Assembly (NCBI GenBank): GCA_030148065.1
Contig: JASBUC010000078.1
Span: forward strand, 51,008-115,007
Reading direction: 5' to 3'
Length of the DNA stretch: 64,000 bases
From: Legionellaceae bacterium
Lineage (GTDB): Bacteria > Pseudomonadota > Gammaproteobacteria > Legionellales > Legionellaceae
Below are positions 25,656-34,998 of this stretch, piece after piece. The notes beneath the pieces were generated by a model. The model did no database searches. It was not told the DNA's origin and saw only the letters and a list, made by a program, of their open reading frames with translations. Numbering within the stretch: the first letter of the stretch is position 1; every line of letters begins with the position of its first letter. Made by a program: the position numbers and the translations under genes.

Positions 25656-25677
25656 CACCCAAACTAGGATGGGTATA
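25656..25677. repeat. Remnant CCCAAAC palindrome at a stop codon
   Basis: CACCCAAACTAG joined to GATGGGTATA: the left part matches the arm at 20156, the right part the arm of the 47666-47722 palindrome. The TAG stop codon of the aldehyde dehydrogenase (minus strand) lies within it. Confidence 0.5.
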
Positions 25678-27094
25678 AACCGCTGATGGCTTTGATTTCT
25701 AGATAATCTTCAAAACCAAAAGCGCCCCATTCTCGACCATTACCTGATTGTTTATAGCCCCCAAAGGGGGTGTTGTAATCGCCGGAGTCACCATTGATGT
25801 TTATGTTGCCAGCGCGTATTTGTCGCGCTAAACGATTTAGACGAATGGGATCAGTGCCTTGAATGTAGCCAGCAAGCCCATAAGGAGAGTCGTTGGCAAT
25901 GCTGAGAGCTTCTTCTTCGCTCTGATAGGGAATAATAGAGAGTACGGGACCAAAAATTTCTTCTTGCGCGATGCTCATAGAATTAGAGACTTGGCTAAAG
26001 ACCGTCGGTTTTACAAAGTAGCCCTCTGGGAGAGCGTCCGGTTTGCCACTGCCGCCACAGACAAGTTTAGCGCCCTCATCGAGGCCTTTTTGAATCAAGG
26101 TTTGCACTCGTTCAAACTGTAGTTGGCTAACCAATGGGCCCATGGTGGTGTCTTCTAGTTGCGGATCGCCATTGACGACTGTTTCAGCCACACTTTTTGC
26201 GATTTCCTCGGCTTTAGCAAGTTTATCACTCGGCACCAGCATTCTAGTAGGCGCGCTACAAGTTTGTCCTGTATTTGAAAAAACGGCTTTGCAGCCACGC
26301 GTGACCGCCGCTTCAAAGTCGGCATCGTCTAGGATGATATTGGCTGACTTGCCTCCTAACTCCTGGGTCACTCGTTTAATGGTGGGAGCGGCATTTTTAG
26401 CCACCAAGGCGCCCGCTCTGGTTGAACCGGTAAAGGAGACCATATCGATTAAGGGGTGGCTTGCAAGAGCACTGCCAACGCCTTCACCATCACCATTGAT
26501 TAAATTGAACACGCCGGCTGGAAGGTTTATCGCATCAATGATTTCAGCAAAAATGATGGCTGAGAGCGGTGAAATCTCTGAGGGTTTTAAAATCATTGTG
26601 CAACCCGTTGCTAGGGCAGGGGCGACCTTACAAGTCACTTGGTTTAGTGGCCAATTCCATGGGGTTATTAACCCACAGACGCCAATTGGTTCTTTGACGA
26701 TGGTGCTCTGGGTAATTTTTTCTTCAAACTCAAAGGCACGCAACGCCTTTAGAGCTGTTTCAAGGTGCTCGAGACCACAAGCAACTTGTGCATTTTTTGC
26801 AAACGTTCTGGGGGCGCCCATTTCCATGATGATGGCTTCGACCAAATCATCATAACGGTTTTCGTATTCTTCAATTAGGGCTTCAAAAATTTCGATGCGC
26901 TGCTCTCTGCTGCTTTGAGAGTAGGTGCGAAAGGCTCGGTGAGCCGCATTTGCCGCAAGCTCAACGTCTTGCTCTGAACCGAGAGAGATTTCAGCGCAGG
27001 CTTTCTCGGTTGCTGGATTAATAACGGGGTGGGGGTGTTTAATGATGGGGTCAACCCATTGACCGTCAATGTAGAATTGTGTTTTCTGTTCCAT
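25664..27094 (-). CDS. NAD(P)-dependent aldehyde dehydrogenase
   Basis: A 476-residue ALDH-superfamily enzyme oxidising an aldehyde to its acid. Catalytic residues are visible: Asn147 in TPWNWP, Glu245 in TQELGGKS and Cys279 in NTGQTCSAPT; cofactor-binding segments FTGSTRAG and ILKPSEISPLSA are normal. Late motifs EEIFGPVLSI and NINGDSGDYNTPFGGYKQSG, GREWGAFG are intact. Substrate cannot be read from the sequence; betaine-aldehyde or small aliphatic aldehydes are possible. Its final codons and stop fall in a palindromic repeat remnant (25656-25677). A long open frame on the opposite strand is an antisense shadow. Confidence 0.92.
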   Translation of the reverse strand: MEQKTQFYIDGQWVDPIIKHPHPVINPATEKACAEISLGSEQDVELAANAAHRAFRTYSQSSREQRIEIFEALIEEYENRYDDLVEAIIMEMGAPRTFAKNAQVACGLEHLETALKALRAFEFEEKITQSTIVKEPIGVCGLITPWNWPLNQVTCKVAPALATGCTMILKPSEISPLSAIIFAEIIDAINLPAGVFNLINGDGEGVGSALASHPLIDMVSFTGSTRAGALVAKNAAPTIKRVTQELGGKSANIILDDADFEAAVTRGCKAVFSNTGQTCSAPTRMLVPSDKLAKAEEIAKSVAETVVNGDPQLEDTTMGPLVSQLQFERVQTLIQKGLDEGAKLVCGGSGKPDALPEGYFVKPTVFSQVSNSMSIAQEEIFGPVLSIIPYQSEEEALSIANDSPYGLAGYIQGTDPIRLNRLARQIRAGNININGDSGDYNTPFGGYKQSGNGREWGAFGFEDYLEIKAISGLYPS

Positions 27095-27164
27095 AGCATG
27101 CCGTCCTTCAAAAAAGGAAAAAGTATGCCATGAAACAAAGTGCTTATACCACAGGCTTTCAGGT

Positions 27165-27737
27165 TTATTGTCGGAAAGAACAGTCTTCTGTGTGCGTTAC
27201 AAAACGATTAACGCAGGCCTTGCTTGTATAAATTCCTACATCAATCAGGGTGCTGCCAAGAGCTGAGGCTAGTACAAATTCCAGTGGTCCCATGTTTAGG
27301 TCTTCATTTTCAGAGAGCCATTCTTTTGTTAGGTAATACAGCCCGGAGGAAAGAGGGCTCAATAAGATTGAAACCGCGCTATTAAAAAATATGACTCGAT
27401 TGATCCGCTGATCGTTATTTGTAGGCTGTTCGAATCCATGACGTGCCATTTCCCTGCCTATTAGGTAGAGGAGTGGGAGAGAGAGCACTAAGGCAGTGGC
27501 AAAGTTTGTGGCCATTGCTGGTAGAGGATCGTACTTATTCGGCCAAAACTCTTTTAAAATGGCTGAGCCCATGCCTCCGGCTACGGTGGTGCTGGTTGTG
27601 AAAAAACCAAGGCTTAATGGGATAAGATTATTGCGACGACAAGTATTTTCAGCAATGGCGCTGCAAAGACGTAGTATCAAGGGGGCGTTATTTGGAGGGT
27701 CAATTAAGCGCGCTTCTAGTTCGGTTGAAGAATCCAT
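27165..27737 (-). CDS. Orphan small membrane protein
   Basis: Not recognised. A 190-residue protein with about four hydrophobic segments (LSLGFFTTSTTVAGGMGSAIL, NFATALVLSLPLLYLIG, VIFFNSAVSILLSPLSSGLYYL, FVLASALGSTLIDVGIY), separated by short polar loops, and a cytosolic tail with Cys residues. The start ATG 27737 lies in a 166-bp divergent gap. It could be an inner-membrane protein or a host-membrane-targeted effector; nothing distinguishes these. Confidence 0.55.
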   Translation of the reverse strand: MDSSTELEARLIDPPNNAPLILRLCSAIAENTCRRNNLIPLSLGFFTTSTTVAGGMGSAILKEFWPNKYDPLPAMATNFATALVLSLPLLYLIGREMARHGFEQPTNNDQRINRVIFFNSAVSILLSPLSSGLYYLTKEWLSENEDLNMGPLEFVLASALGSTLIDVGIYTSKACVNRFVTHTEDCSFRQ

Positions 27738-27903
27738 AAGTCTTTATAATGAGTTAACAATAAAGCGCTATATTATACACAGAGATTAAAAACAAACCAA
27801 GAGATGCCTTGTAACGACCCTCCTGCTGCACCTGAAAAGCATAACATCTTTATTTTTCAATGAATTTTATGAACAATGAGAGAAATTTTCTAAAGGAAAC
27901 GCG

Positions 27904-28641
27904 ATGCCAACAGATTATCGAGAGCTACTTACAAAAGACCTACTAGACGCTAGACGGGAGAGTTATTATCAAAAATTTGAAGCGTATCGTTTGCTCTCTC
28001 CTCTACAAAAGCATGTACTAGCCTTTGCTCGGTTTGATAAAGGAGACATTGTTCACGATACGTTCACCGTCGCTAAGGGACTTTGCCGTTTTGGTGATAA
28101 ACATCCATATTTAACCGGGTTTGCAGTTCATTCATTTAATGCAGGGCTTGTTATGGCAAACCCCTTGCGGCCTGCTCGTTTCAGTCGGCCAGGACAAACG
28201 GATTTTGGCCACAACTTACACCTTGGCACCAATCGGATTTATAAGCCTGATGGTGGTTTTGATGAGGGGGCTTGGCAGAATTTCGTTGGTGAACATAGGC
28301 ATATTTCTAAGTCTTATTTATCGAGAGTACTGGAAAAAAATAATGAAAAATTTGAACAGGAGTCTGACACTGGCCGAAATACTAATAATTGCTGTGCGAG
28401 CAAAATAGGGCAAGAGTTAGGCGGGCGTGCTGCTTGGCTTAAAGTATTTGATAGGTTGGCAACGGACTGGCAAAAAGTTTCAGAAAACAGCGATGAGCTA
28501 GAGCCTGTGATTGACGCAGAGTTATTACGACTCTTTTTTGAAGACACGCTGCTCTGCCTTGATTTGCAAGAGGAGACTGACTTGCCAATGCCAAAACCAG
28601 ATCCCGATATTTGGCAACCCTCTTATTCATGCGTTCGCTAA
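27904..28641 (+). CDS. Orphan 245-residue soluble protein
   Basis: Not recognised. A leaderless protein with a mixed composition and a C-terminal Pro-rich tail (LPMPKPDPDIWQPS). AAAGGAA lies six bases before ATG 27904, a good ribosome binding site. Only 13 bp separate its stop from the downstream phosphodiesterase start, so the two are probably co-transcribed. Motifs FGHNLHLGTNRIY and GEHRHISKSY contain paired His residues but no known catalytic pattern was identified. Confidence 0.6.
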   Translation: MPTDYRELLTKDLLDARRESYYQKFEAYRLLSPLQKHVLAFARFDKGDIVHDTFTVAKGLCRFGDKHPYLTGFAVHSFNAGLVMANPLRPARFSRPGQTDFGHNLHLGTNRIYKPDGGFDEGAWQNFVGEHRHISKSYLSRVLEKNNEKFEQESDTGRNTNNCCASKIGQELGGRAAWLKVFDRLATDWQKVSENSDELEPVIDAELLRLFFEDTLLCLDLQEETDLPMPKPDPDIWQPSYSCVR

Positions 28642-28654
28642 AGGGAAACGCTTT

Positions 28655-29869
28655 ATGTTAAAGGGTGCTTGCCTGATAATTGTTAGCTTTTTATATTCAG
28701 TGAGTTTGGCCGCATGTGATGCCACTTTTTTTATTATTAGTGATCTGCATTTGAACCCGGCGCTTAAAGCTGCCATGCCTTTAACTCCTAGTCGAGAGGG
28801 AACAGATCTTGATATCAATACCTTCAATCTCTTTTTTGATCGCCTAAAAAATCATTCGCAAAAGGCTAAGATAAACGGTGTCATTACCTTAGGGGACGTT
28901 GTTGGTCACGGCACATCTACTAATGCACGAGAGAATATTAGTCGTTTTTTATATGAAAAATTTAAACATTTTGAGCTACCTATTTACTATGATTTTGGCA
29001 ATAATGATTCTCTTGTTGGGAATTATCAAGCCTATGAGAAGGATGAAAAATCACCTTATCGCTTATTAAAGTCCATAAATCCTGCCTTAACGAGTGGCTT
29101 TGTTGACAGCGAGAACATAGCGTTTTGCAAAGATGCGCAAAAAACGCCGTGCCTTTATCATCAAACACCATCACTTGGTCATTACAGCGTTTACCTAGCG
29201 CCAGGATTGCGGCTAATTAGTTTCAATTCGGTCGTGTTAAACGGTGATCATTTAACCAACGATCAACAAGACGCAGCAGCAGCTCTTAACTGGTTGCGAG
29301 ACGAGTTCAGCGACAGTCTGCAAGCAGGAGACTCTGTTTTATTGGCAATGCACGTCCCGCCGGGGGTTGATCTCTATACAGGAAACTATCATTTTCGTGA
29401 AAAGTACCTTGGTAGACCAACCTATGAAAAAGCATTTTTAAACATTATTCATCAGGCTCTGGATGAAAAGCTAAATCTCATCGCCATCCTAGCAGGCCAC
29501 ACTCATCAAGATGAACTTCATCTACTCTCTTATCAAGGGCAAGTGGTACCAGTCTTCGTTAACCCAGGCCTTTCAACCTCTCATGGCAATGCTGCAGGCT
29601 TTAAGAGCCTTTGTTTGCAGCAAGGCCAGACGGGCTGGCGAATAGGTGGGTTAAACGCCTACTCTTATCTTGAAATGGAAAAAGATTTTGTGCAGTACAG
29701 TCATCTACCAGATGATCTTTGCAGGCAAGGTGATTTTGAGGCCTGCATGCAAGACATGCTGACCAATAAAGAGCGTTTGCACAACTATGCAAAAAAGGTT
29801 TATTTCGCAAATAATCAAGCGCAAAAAAGAGCTGTCAAGTTTAAGGTTGAGCAGCTCTATGATTTTTAA
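28655..29869 (+). CDS. Acid-sphingomyelinase-like metallophosphoesterase lipoprotein
   Basis: A 404-residue calcineurin-like phosphoesterase. The signal peptide ends in a lipobox SLAA-C21, so the mature protein should be lipid-anchored. Metal-binding motifs run in order: SDLH (D30, H32), GDVVGHG, GNND, MHVPPG and AGHTHQDE. The GNND, H-x-PPG and GHTHxDE spacing is that of acid-sphingomyelinase-like phosphodiesterases (SMPDL type), which release phosphocholine or act on nucleotides and phospholipids. The true start is ATG 28655 with AAGGGA nine bases upstream; earlier in-frame codons lie inside the preceding gene. Its stop overlaps the convergent MFS gene by 4 bp. Substrate is inference. Confidence 0.8.
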   Translation: MLKGACLIIVSFLYSVSLAACDATFFIISDLHLNPALKAAMPLTPSREGTDLDINTFNLFFDRLKNHSQKAKINGVITLGDVVGHGTSTNARENISRFLYEKFKHFELPIYYDFGNNDSLVGNYQAYEKDEKSPYRLLKSINPALTSGFVDSENIAFCKDAQKTPCLYHQTPSLGHYSVYLAPGLRLISFNSVVLNGDHLTNDQQDAAAALNWLRDEFSDSLQAGDSVLLAMHVPPGVDLYTGNYHFREKYLGRPTYEKAFLNIIHQALDEKLNLIAILAGHTHQDELHLLSYQGQVVPVFVNPGLSTSHGNAAGFKSLCLQQGQTGWRIGGLNAYSYLEMEKDFVQYSHLPDDLCRQGDFEACMQDMLTNKERLHNYAKKVYFANNQAQKRAVKFKVEQLYDF

Positions 29870-31206
29870 TCTAGGGAGGAGCCAGTCATTTTTTTACCAA
29901 AGGTCAATAATAAAGCAGTGATAAAGCCGGTCGCTGCCAGTGCCACAAAGGCAGCATTCACCCCATCGCCTCCGTCTTTGAAGGCATCGTAAAAGAAGAA
30001 CGTGTATTGCCCACAAAATGCTCCTCCCAGGTGCCCAAGCCCATCGGTAATAGAAAGGCAGGTTGCTCGCGTTTTGGTGGCAAATTGTTCGGAGGTAAAA
30101 ATATACATAATCGGGATGATAAAACTAATGGCGGTGGTGGCTAAAAAGCCAAAGATTATGATGCTGATCTCAGTGTGCCAGAAGGCAATAAATAGTAGCA
30201 GTAGTCCCCAGAGACTTGCCAAAAACACGGCTAAATGTTGCCGTTCGAGTCGATCGCCATAAAAAATTGCGAGTAGGCTGCCAACGACAAAGCCTAGGGA
30301 GCTAATGCCAAGAATCAAAAGACTGCTGGCAAGCTTAAAGCCTGCCAACATAAACAGTTTGGTGCTTAAAGTAAGCCAGGCATAATTACCCAAATAATAA
30401 AAAAACCATATAAAAGCAAAAAGAACGAGTGGTTTTAAGTTGGCTTTAATGGTTGTTAGCAAGCTTAAGTTTTGCTGAGAGTGCTCTGTATTTAACCGTT
30501 CAACGGGTGGCAAGGGCTTGCCTATTTTTTTGATGATCTGAGTTTCTGCCTGTTTTAGCTGACTTGCTGCTTCATCTAGACGGTCATGGGCTACTAGCCA
30601 ACGAATGCTCTCTGGCATGGAACGTCGCATCCAGAATAAAATAAGACCGCCAAGGCCGCCAATCACAAACAGCGCGCGCCAACCCCAGCTAAAATTAGGA
30701 ACCAGTAATAAGCCTACAAAAGGGACGATGGCAAAACCTAGAAAAGCAATGCATATGGGGATGGCTGTGATTCGACCACGAATTTTAGCAGGCGATAATT
30801 CCGAGACATAAGTGACGACATTTGAAATTTCAGCCCCAATACCGAGTCCAATGATAAAGCGACAAACAATTAACGTCTCAAGGTTTTGACTGCAAGCCGA
30901 GAGCAAAGAGCCAATGCTAAAAGCAGCAACTGACAGAAAAAGAGCGATCCTTCGGCCAAAAAAATCGGATAAACGACCGTCACAAAAGGCGCCAAAAATG
31001 TAACCGATTAAACTGCTAGTGATGGTCCAAAGTGCCATGGATAGAGGCACATTAAATTGCTTACTAAAGACTGGTAGGGAAAGCCCTATGGTAATGATGT
31101 CAAAAAAAGCAAAGAAAAACCCGGCTCCCATTATTAGTAACAGTGAATAGGGATAGGGCCATATTGGTAGGCGATCAAACCGTGCTAAGAGTTCATTTTT
31201 TTGCAT
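29866..31206 (-). CDS. MFS transporter (sugar/organic-acid porter type)
   Basis: A 446-residue, 12-TM major facilitator. The first loop motif DGRLSDFFGRRIAL matches the MFS A-motif, RFIIGLGIGAEISNVVTYVSELSPAKIRGR matches the sugar/aromatic-acid porter signature, and PESIRWLVAHDRLDEA is the central-loop PESPR-like segment. Substrate unknown; related proteins carry sugars, niacin or aromatic acids. The start ATG 31206 has AAGGA five bases upstream. The 163-bp repeat element begins about 20 bp upstream of the start, so its promoter must lie in or beyond the repeat. Confidence 0.85.
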   Translation of the reverse strand: MQKNELLARFDRLPIWPYPYSLLLIMGAGFFFAFFDIITIGLSLPVFSKQFNVPLSMALWTITSSLIGYIFGAFCDGRLSDFFGRRIALFLSVAAFSIGSLLSACSQNLETLIVCRFIIGLGIGAEISNVVTYVSELSPAKIRGRITAIPICIAFLGFAIVPFVGLLLVPNFSWGWRALFVIGGLGGLILFWMRRSMPESIRWLVAHDRLDEAASQLKQAETQIIKKIGKPLPPVERLNTEHSQQNLSLLTTIKANLKPLVLFAFIWFFYYLGNYAWLTLSTKLFMLAGFKLASSLLILGISSLGFVVGSLLAIFYGDRLERQHLAVFLASLWGLLLLFIAFWHTEISIIIFGFLATTAISFIIPIMYIFTSEQFATKTRATCLSITDGLGHLGGAFCGQYTFFFYDAFKDGGDGVNAAFVALAATGFITALLLTFGKKMTGSSLD

Positions 31207-31227
31207 TATTATCCTTAATAAGTTACA

Positions 31228-31390
31228 TATGTGAATCCGAAGTCAGACTCAATGTTTCCTCCAAGCCCCTACTTCCCACGCTTTATGCCTGTGTCTAGTT
31301 TATTTGATTTCTTGGATGCCGCGCATAAAGCGTGGCACGTTGGCATAGGTGGTTTTAGTAACTCATTGATTTTGACTTCGTATTCACATA
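31228..31390. mobile_element. 163-bp MITE-like element, copy 2
   Basis: Inverted ends TATGTGAATCCGAAGTC (31228-31244) and its complement at 31374-31390 match at 16 of 17 positions. It is the same length as copy 1 at 11678-11840 and matches that copy's reverse complement throughout. It fills most of the 285-bp divergent gap between the MFS gene and the ethanolamine-type permease gene. The rest of the gap (31391-31491) shows only the ribosome binding site AAAGGAA before ATG 31492. Confidence 0.82.
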
Positions 31391-31491
31391 CATGCCTGTG
31401 AATAGAATTGTAGCGCTTTTCAAGTATTTTTAGTATGGTCTTACCAAGCCGCGGTACAGCCAAGGTATTGTTTTAAAAGGAATCAAACAAC

Positions 31492-32820
31492 ATGAACGCA
31501 GAGGAAGCTCATTTATCGAAAAAGCTAGGCCCTTTTAAACTTTGGGGGCTGGGTGTAGGTTATGTCATCGCCGGAATGTTTTTTGGTTGGAGTCATGGCT
31601 TGGTACAGGGTGGGGTTTATGGCTTGTTGATAGCCACCTTTTTAATGATCTTGATGTACTTTTGCTTTGTTTTTTCCTACTGCGAACTTTGCACCATAGA
31701 GCCAGATGCCGGAGGTGTGTTTGTTTATGCACACCGTGCCTTTGGGCGCGGAGTGGGGTATGTTGCAGGACTCCTACAGATTATTGAATTTGTCTTTGCA
31801 GCGCCCGCCATTTCCTTGGCTATTGCTGCCGGCCTTGAATTTTTCTTTGCCATTCATCACCCTTTTCTAATTGCTAGTCTGTGTTATCTAACCTTTACCA
31901 CAGTTAATATTATGGGCATTAATCTTTCTGCTCGAATCGAATTAATTTTTAGCTTCATCGCAGTCATTGCCTTGAGTGCCTTTTTTATGGTGAGCGCTCC
32001 GCACTTTAATCCTAGCTTTTTAAGCGAAGATAAAAGCAGCTTAACGGCGTTGAAAATCTTTGCAGCCATCCCATTTGCGATGTGGTTTTTCTTAGGGATT
32101 GAAGGCCTTGCCAATGTCTCAGAAGAGACCATTAACCCACAGAAGAATATGACTTACGGCTTTATATCTGCTATGACCACCCTGGCAATCCTGGCAGTGT
32201 TGACTCTGCTTTTATCTGTGGGCATAGGGGGCTGGCAGAAAGTAGTCTATAGCGATGTGACAAGTCTTACTAGTGATATGCCCATTTCAATTGCTTTGTC
32301 GCAAATTATCCCGTTGGATTCGGTGGCGTTTAAAGGCATTGTCATTGGTGGTTTGATTGGGCTTTTAGCCTCGTTTCATGGTCTTATGTTGGTTGCCAGT
32401 CGGGCGCTTTATAAGTTTAGTTTGGATGGCTTTCTATGGGCAAGGACCGGGGAGCTCTCTCGAAAGTACCACACGCCGGTCAATGCTTTAATTATCAACA
32501 GCCTTATTGGTTGCATTGCGGTCTACAGTGGCAAAACAGAATTATTAATCATTATTTCTGGGTTGGCAGCCCTTTGCTGTTATGTAATTTGTAGTCTCTC
32601 GATGATAAGGCTACGGTTAAAAAAACCTGAACTTAAAAGACCATTTAGGGCACCTTTTTTTCCGGTAGTGCCACTGGTGGCTCTACTCATTTCAAGTTTG
32701 TCAGTGCTGGCACTGTCTTATGTTTATCCAAGTATCAGTTTCTTGTTCTTTTTAACGGTGTTAGTACTTTGGCTGTATGAATTTAAGTTTGCCAAAGGTC
32801 GCATTGTGCTGAGAGCGTAA
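31492..32820 (+). CDS. APC-family permease, ethanolamine permease type
   Basis: A 442-residue amino-acid/polyamine/organocation permease with 12 predicted membrane segments. The N-terminal region LWGLGVGYVIAGMFFGWSHGLVQGGVYGLLIATFLMILMYFCFVFSYCEL closely follows the ethanolamine permease subgroup (GVSYVISGDYAGWNFGLAQGG in characterised members), and EPDAGGVFVYAHRAFG is the next conserved segment. Ethanolamine uptake is therefore the best guess, other amines remaining possible. The BtpA-family gene follows after 21 bp on the same strand, probably as one transcript. Confidence 0.8.
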   Translation: MNAEEAHLSKKLGPFKLWGLGVGYVIAGMFFGWSHGLVQGGVYGLLIATFLMILMYFCFVFSYCELCTIEPDAGGVFVYAHRAFGRGVGYVAGLLQIIEFVFAAPAISLAIAAGLEFFFAIHHPFLIASLCYLTFTTVNIMGINLSARIELIFSFIAVIALSAFFMVSAPHFNPSFLSEDKSSLTALKIFAAIPFAMWFFLGIEGLANVSEETINPQKNMTYGFISAMTTLAILAVLTLLLSVGIGGWQKVVYSDVTSLTSDMPISIALSQIIPLDSVAFKGIVIGGLIGLLASFHGLMLVASRALYKFSLDGFLWARTGELSRKYHTPVNALIINSLIGCIAVYSGKTELLIIISGLAALCCYVICSLSMIRLRLKKPELKRPFRAPFFPVVPLVALLISSLSVLALSYVYPSISFLFFLTVLVLWLYEFKFAKGRIVLRA

Positions 32821-32841
32821 TAAAATTTTTTTGGAGTTGTT

Positions 32842-33639
32842 ATGCCTAGTCATTTTAATCACCTTTTTCAAAATCCTACGCCGGTTATTGCCTGCATTCA
32901 TTTACAAGCGCTACCTGGTGCACCGCTTTATGATGGAAACTTAGAGACCGTTTATGAAACAGCACTCAATGAGGCGAAGATTTATCAAGAGAATAATGTC
33001 GATGGTATTATTATTGAAAATTTTGGCGATAAGCCTTTTTTTCCCACCAAAGTACCCGCAGAAACCATAGCTGCTATGTCAGTGGTGGCAAGAGAAGTCA
33101 TCAACCAGGTTAACATTCCAGTGGGAATTAACGTCTTGCGAAATGATGCAGAATCAGCCATTGCCATTGCAACCGCAGTGCAAGCAGACTTTATTAGGGT
33201 TAATGCTCACATTGGCAGCATTGTTTCTGATCAAGGCTTAATTGATGGGGTGGCGCACAACACATTGAGGTTACGAAGTCATTTAAAATCAAACGTTGCC
33301 ATTTTTGCAGATGTTGGGGTTAAGCATGCAGCGCCTTTAGCCGACAGAGGCCTTGCCAATGAAGTCAAAGACATTCAAAGCCGTGGGTTAGTGGATGCCA
33401 TCATCGTCTCTGGTGATGGTACGGGTGAGGAGACGGCCATTAGTGATTTAGAGTTAGTGAAAGAACACAGCAAACTGCCACTTCTAATTGGCAGTGGGGC
33501 CACGGCGGACAACCTTAGACACAGCAACCCTTATGTGGATGGCTACATAGTCGGGACTTACTTCAAAGAGGAGGGCAAGAGTGAAAATCCAGTTTCCTCA
33601 GCTCGAGTGAGTCACTTTGTAAAATGTCTACGAGCCTAA
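32842..33639 (+). CDS. BtpA/SgcQ family protein
   Basis: A 265-residue TIM-barrel-like protein. PVIACIHLQALPGAPLYDG at the start, DGIIIENFGDKPF, INVLRNDAESAIAIATAVQADFIRVNAHIG and the C-terminal PLLIGSGATADNL are BtpA-family signatures. BtpA was linked to photosystem I stability in cyanobacteria, while SgcQ lies in sugar operons; in this non-phototroph a metabolic aldolase/isomerase-like role is likelier. GGAG lies five bases before ATG 32842. It overlaps the convergent BaiN-type gene by 12 bp. Confidence 0.85.
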   Translation: MPSHFNHLFQNPTPVIACIHLQALPGAPLYDGNLETVYETALNEAKIYQENNVDGIIIENFGDKPFFPTKVPAETIAAMSVVAREVINQVNIPVGINVLRNDAESAIAIATAVQADFIRVNAHIGSIVSDQGLIDGVAHNTLRLRSHLKSNVAIFADVGVKHAAPLADRGLANEVKDIQSRGLVDAIIVSGDGTGEETAISDLELVKEHSKLPLLIGSGATADNLRHSNPYVDGYIVGTYFKEEGKSENPVSSARVSHFVKCLRA

Positions 33640-34821
33640 GGTTAGAAGTTCACTGGCACAAGCATGCGCTGAGGACCAGGCCCACTGGAAGTTAAAGCCG
33701 CCTAAATGGCCACAGACATCGAGCACTTCACCTATGAAGTAAAGCCCTGATTCTTTTTTACTCTCGAACGTTTTAGAGGAGACCTCATCACAGTTAACCC
33801 CACCGAGGGTTACTTCTGCGGTACGATAGCCTTCTGTGCCATTTGGTTTAATCTGCCAGTCTTGTAGGCGCGAGATAAACGCTTTTTGGGCGGCTTCGCT
33901 AATTTGCTTTAGGGGCTTTAATAAGAGAGATTCCTTTAAGAAAACCTTTAAGACACTCTTTGGAAAAGACTGGCTGAGAACTGTATTGAGTTGTTGATTG
34001 GGATTTTCGTCTCTGGCTGCTTTCATCAGGGAGGCTAAGTTTAAATCTGGCTGCAGCGAGAGTGTAATGGTGTCACCAAGCTGCCAGTAAGATGAAATTT
34101 GTAAAATGGCGGGACCACTTAAGCCCCGATGGGTAAAGAGTAGTTGCTCTTTAAAACTGGTTTCATTGCAGCGTACCTCACATGCGATTGAGACACCTGA
34201 GAGCGAGCTATATAGTGCTTTATCTTTTTCTGTTAAGGTAAAGGGCACAAGGCCTGCTCTGGTTGGATAGATGTGATGGCCAAACTGCTCGGCTACTTTA
34301 TAGCCAAAGGGACTTGCGCCCATGGTTGGAATCGAGAGTCCGCCTGAGGCGATAATTAATCTCTTAGCCCTAAATTGCTGACCGTTACTCTTTAAGACAA
34401 ACTGATTCTCGAGTTTTTGAATCTTACTAATTTCTTGTTTTAGCTTTATAGTCACAGAGCCTTTTTCACATTCAGACAGCAACATCTCACAAATAACGCG
34501 CGCCTTGCCAACACAGAAGAGTTGACCGTGTTTTTTCTCATGATAGTCAATGTTATAGCGTTTAATCAGTTCTAGAAAATCCCATTGTGTGTAGCGCGAA
34601 AGGGCAGACTTAAAAAAATGAGGGTTGTGTGAGAGGTAATTCTCAAATGAAACGTGTAAATTAGTGAAGTTACAATGCCCACCGCCAGACATCAGTATTT
34701 TCTTGCCAACCTTATTAGCTTTATCAAGTAATAGTACCTTCTTGCCACCTTGGCCAAGCATGCTTGCAGCCATTAAGCCTGCAGCCCCCGCACCAATAAT
34801 AATCACATCGAACTGATTCAA
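33628..34821 (-). CDS. BaiN/HI0933-type FAD oxidoreductase
   Basis: A 397-residue flavoprotein of the BaiN/RdsA (HI0933-like) family. Signatures are IIGAGAAGLMAASMLGQGGKKVLLLDKANKVGKKILMSGGGHCNFTN at the N-terminus, ASGGLSIPTMGASPFGYKVAEQFGH in the middle, and EVTLGGVNCDEVSSKTFESKKESGLYFIGEVLDVCGHLGGFNFQWAWSSA at the C-terminus. The physiological substrate of this widespread family is mostly unknown. Monocistronic, with a decayed palindromic repeat between its start and rarA. Confidence 0.9.
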   Translation of the reverse strand: MNQFDVIIIGAGAAGLMAASMLGQGGKKVLLLDKANKVGKKILMSGGGHCNFTNLHVSFENYLSHNPHFFKSALSRYTQWDFLELIKRYNIDYHEKKHGQLFCVGKARVICEMLLSECEKGSVTIKLKQEISKIQKLENQFVLKSNGQQFRAKRLIIASGGLSIPTMGASPFGYKVAEQFGHHIYPTRAGLVPFTLTEKDKALYSSLSGVSIACEVRCNETSFKEQLLFTHRGLSGPAILQISSYWQLGDTITLSLQPDLNLASLMKAARDENPNQQLNTVLSQSFPKSVLKVFLKESLLLKPLKQISEAAQKAFISRLQDWQIKPNGTEGYRTAEVTLGGVNCDEVSSKTFESKKESGLYFIGEVLDVCGHLGGFNFQWAWSSAHACASELLTLGS

Positions 34822-34909
34822 GGTAATACTCGCCCAAATTCAAAGTGATCAATTATACAACAATAACTCATAATAAGGTACAGGATCTTACTTAATGCTC
34901 ATCTAAAGG

Positions 34910-34955
34910 TTGTTCAGACTTCGTTTATGCCCAGTGGGCGCAAAATGAATTGGTT
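34910..34955. repeat. CCCAAAC palindromic repeat, right half with a GC insert
   Basis: GTTCAGACTTCG, an insert TTTATGCCCAGTGGG, then CGCAAAATGAATTGGTTTGG. The outer parts match the complement of the 41706 arm; the insert matches the loop of the 47666-47722 palindrome. It lies upstream of rarA. Confidence 0.6.
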
Positions 34956-34998
34956 TGGATATTCATGATAGGATAGGGTTTTGTATCGAGCCGGTCTA

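Noticed and set aside
26142..26855. 237-codon open frame on the plus strand
   Set aside because: It lies entirely opposite the aldehyde dehydrogenase, whose catalytic motifs are intact; composition fits an antisense shadow.
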